From contig NVSW01000045.1 in NCBI GenBank assembly GCA_002401365.1, forward strand, positions 1 to 5,724: 5,724 nt of DNA, given 5' to 3'. A program made the position numbers and the translations under genes. Positions 5,424 to 5,724 of this stretch are shown here, piece after piece (within the stretch, counting starts at the first letter, position 1; every line of letters starts with the position of its first letter). This stretch comes from Piscirickettsiaceae bacterium (GTDB lineage: Bacteria; Pseudomonadota; Gammaproteobacteria; Methylococcales; Cycloclasticaceae). Below the pieces are notes generated by a model. That model saw nothing but the letters and a program-made list of their open reading frames with translations, made no database searches and was not told the origin of the DNA.

Positions 5424-5506
5424 GCGCTAAAGAACTAATACCTTTTCGGAACAGTATGCGCGTTGTCTGAGCACAGCGAGTTTAGCGCATGCCCGAAAAG
5501 ATATTA
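5424..5506. repeat. Nested imperfect inverted repeat after bioA
   Basis: Bases 5436-5449 (TAATACCTTTTCGG) pair with 5493-5506 with a single mismatch, and inside them ATGCGC (5456-5461) pairs with GCGCAT (5485-5490). An alternative pairing joins GCGCTAAA (5424-5431) with TTTAGCGC (5481-5488). The loop carries TTGTCTGAGCACAGCGAG, a string that reads like the conserved core of intergenic repeats I associate with many gammaproteobacterial genomes. There is no T run after the stem, so it is not a classical terminator, though it may stabilise the bioA mRNA end. Confidence 0.6.
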
Positions 5507-5536
5507 ATTCTTGCGATTAGGGTGACTTTTTCTTTG

Positions 5537-5570
5537 GTTCGTTTCTTTTGGTCACACAAAAGAAATGAAC
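5537..5570. repeat. Strong 14-bp hairpin, second half of the intergenic repeat
   Basis: Bases 5537-5550 (GTTCGTTTCTTTTG) pair with 5557-5570 (CAAAAGAAATGAAC) around a 6-base loop, GTCACA, with one G-T pair. The hairpin follows the preceding inverted repeat by 30 bases. GTGAC at 5522-5526 can alternatively pair with GTCAC in the loop. The arrangement suggests one composite dispersed element covering roughly 5424-5590. It could also act as a transcription end for coq7-bioA, but without a downstream T run this is weak. Confidence 0.6.
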
Positions 5571-5697
5571 GCCCTTGCGGCAGCAAAAAACCATGTTATC
5601 TTTAGCTTATGGAAACCAAGCATAATTCCCTGTTTGCTCTTAATTATCATATTATCAGAAATTTTATGCCTGCTATATATAATAATTAAAGAGAATT
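5571..5697. other. AT-rich intergenic stretch with no recognised gene
   Basis: Between the composite repeat and the possible right-edge gene the sequence is AT-rich, especially 5640-5690, with stops in all plus frames. I see no tRNA, no terminator with a T run and no convincing promoter; the TATAAT at 5678-5683 lacks a -35 partner at standard spacing. Confidence 0.4.
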
Positions 5698-5724
5698 ATG
5701 ATTCCTGTTAATAACAAGTTAGGC
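5698..5724 (+). CDS. Possible start of an unidentified gene (cut by window edge)
   Basis: An ATG at 5698 opens a frame reading MIPVNNKLG to the window end, with a GAG-containing purine stretch (5688-5694) four bases upstream and an in-frame stop at 5683-5685 that limits the start. A TATAAT at 5678-5683 is too close to leave room for a leader with that ribosome binding site. Nothing in nine residues allows a family assignment, and the frame may be chance. Confidence 0.25.

Noticed and set aside
5489..5605. Plus-strand ORF of 38 codons starting MPEKILILAIRVTFS
   Set aside because: It spans both hairpins of the intergenic repeat, has no ribosome binding site, and its residues are dictated by the repeat arms; repeat-derived rather than a gene.
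5718..5724. GTTAGGC at the window end as an attC core site
   Set aside because: It matches the short consensus, but seven bases with no visible partner arm within the window is not evidence.

Overview
The window looks like a piece of a moderately AT-rich, probably marine or otherwise free-living gammaproteobacterial chromosome. The evidence is a diiron Coq7-type ubiquinone hydroxylase (used by Pseudomonas-like lineages in place of the flavin enzyme UbiF), CysD, CysN and BioA proteins that can be aligned by eye with their enterobacterial counterparts, and the first codons of an Hfq whose N-terminus is of the gammaproteobacterial type. The genus cannot be named from the sequence alone.

Layout. 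Bases 1-26 (minus) are the first eight codons of hfq, with an excellent ribosome binding site and an A-rich leader. Bases 27-308 hold the hfq leader and promoter region and then a palindromic, non-coding, probably element-derived stretch. Bases 309-784 (minus) carry a compact type II toxin-antitoxin pair: a ParD-like antitoxin followed by a RelE/ParE-type toxin, overlapping by 4 bases, with inverted repeats around the antitoxin promoter. Bases 899-3255 (minus) are cysD-cysN, the two subunits of ATP sulfurylase, overlapping by one base. A 203-base divergent promoter region (3256-3458) separates them from a plus-strand pair, coq7 (3459-4100) and bioA (4106-5395). Bases 5396-5724 carry no convincing complete gene but contain two strong inverted repeats typical of a dispersed intergenic element, and possibly the first codons of another gene at the right edge.

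How the genes relate. CysD and CysN together make adenosine 5'-phosphosulfate, the first step of assimilatory sulfate reduction. Neither cysC nor a CysC domain is present, so the next step is encoded elsewhere. Coq7 does the last ring hydroxylation of ubiquinone synthesis and BioA makes 7,8-diaminopelargonate for biotin. They are almost certainly co-transcribed, but the pathways are not directly linked. The toxin-antitoxin pair between cysN and hfq, next to a palindromic element, looks like an accessory insertion into an otherwise housekeeping region.

Nothing here is clearly a new multi-gene system. The most interesting points are a five-triplet ARN tract joined to the hfq ribosome binding site (possible autoregulation), the toxin that stops at the edge of the palindromic element and overlaps a 34-codon ORF, the three-half-site operator candidate of the toxin-antitoxin pair, and the hairpin-rich repeat after bioA.
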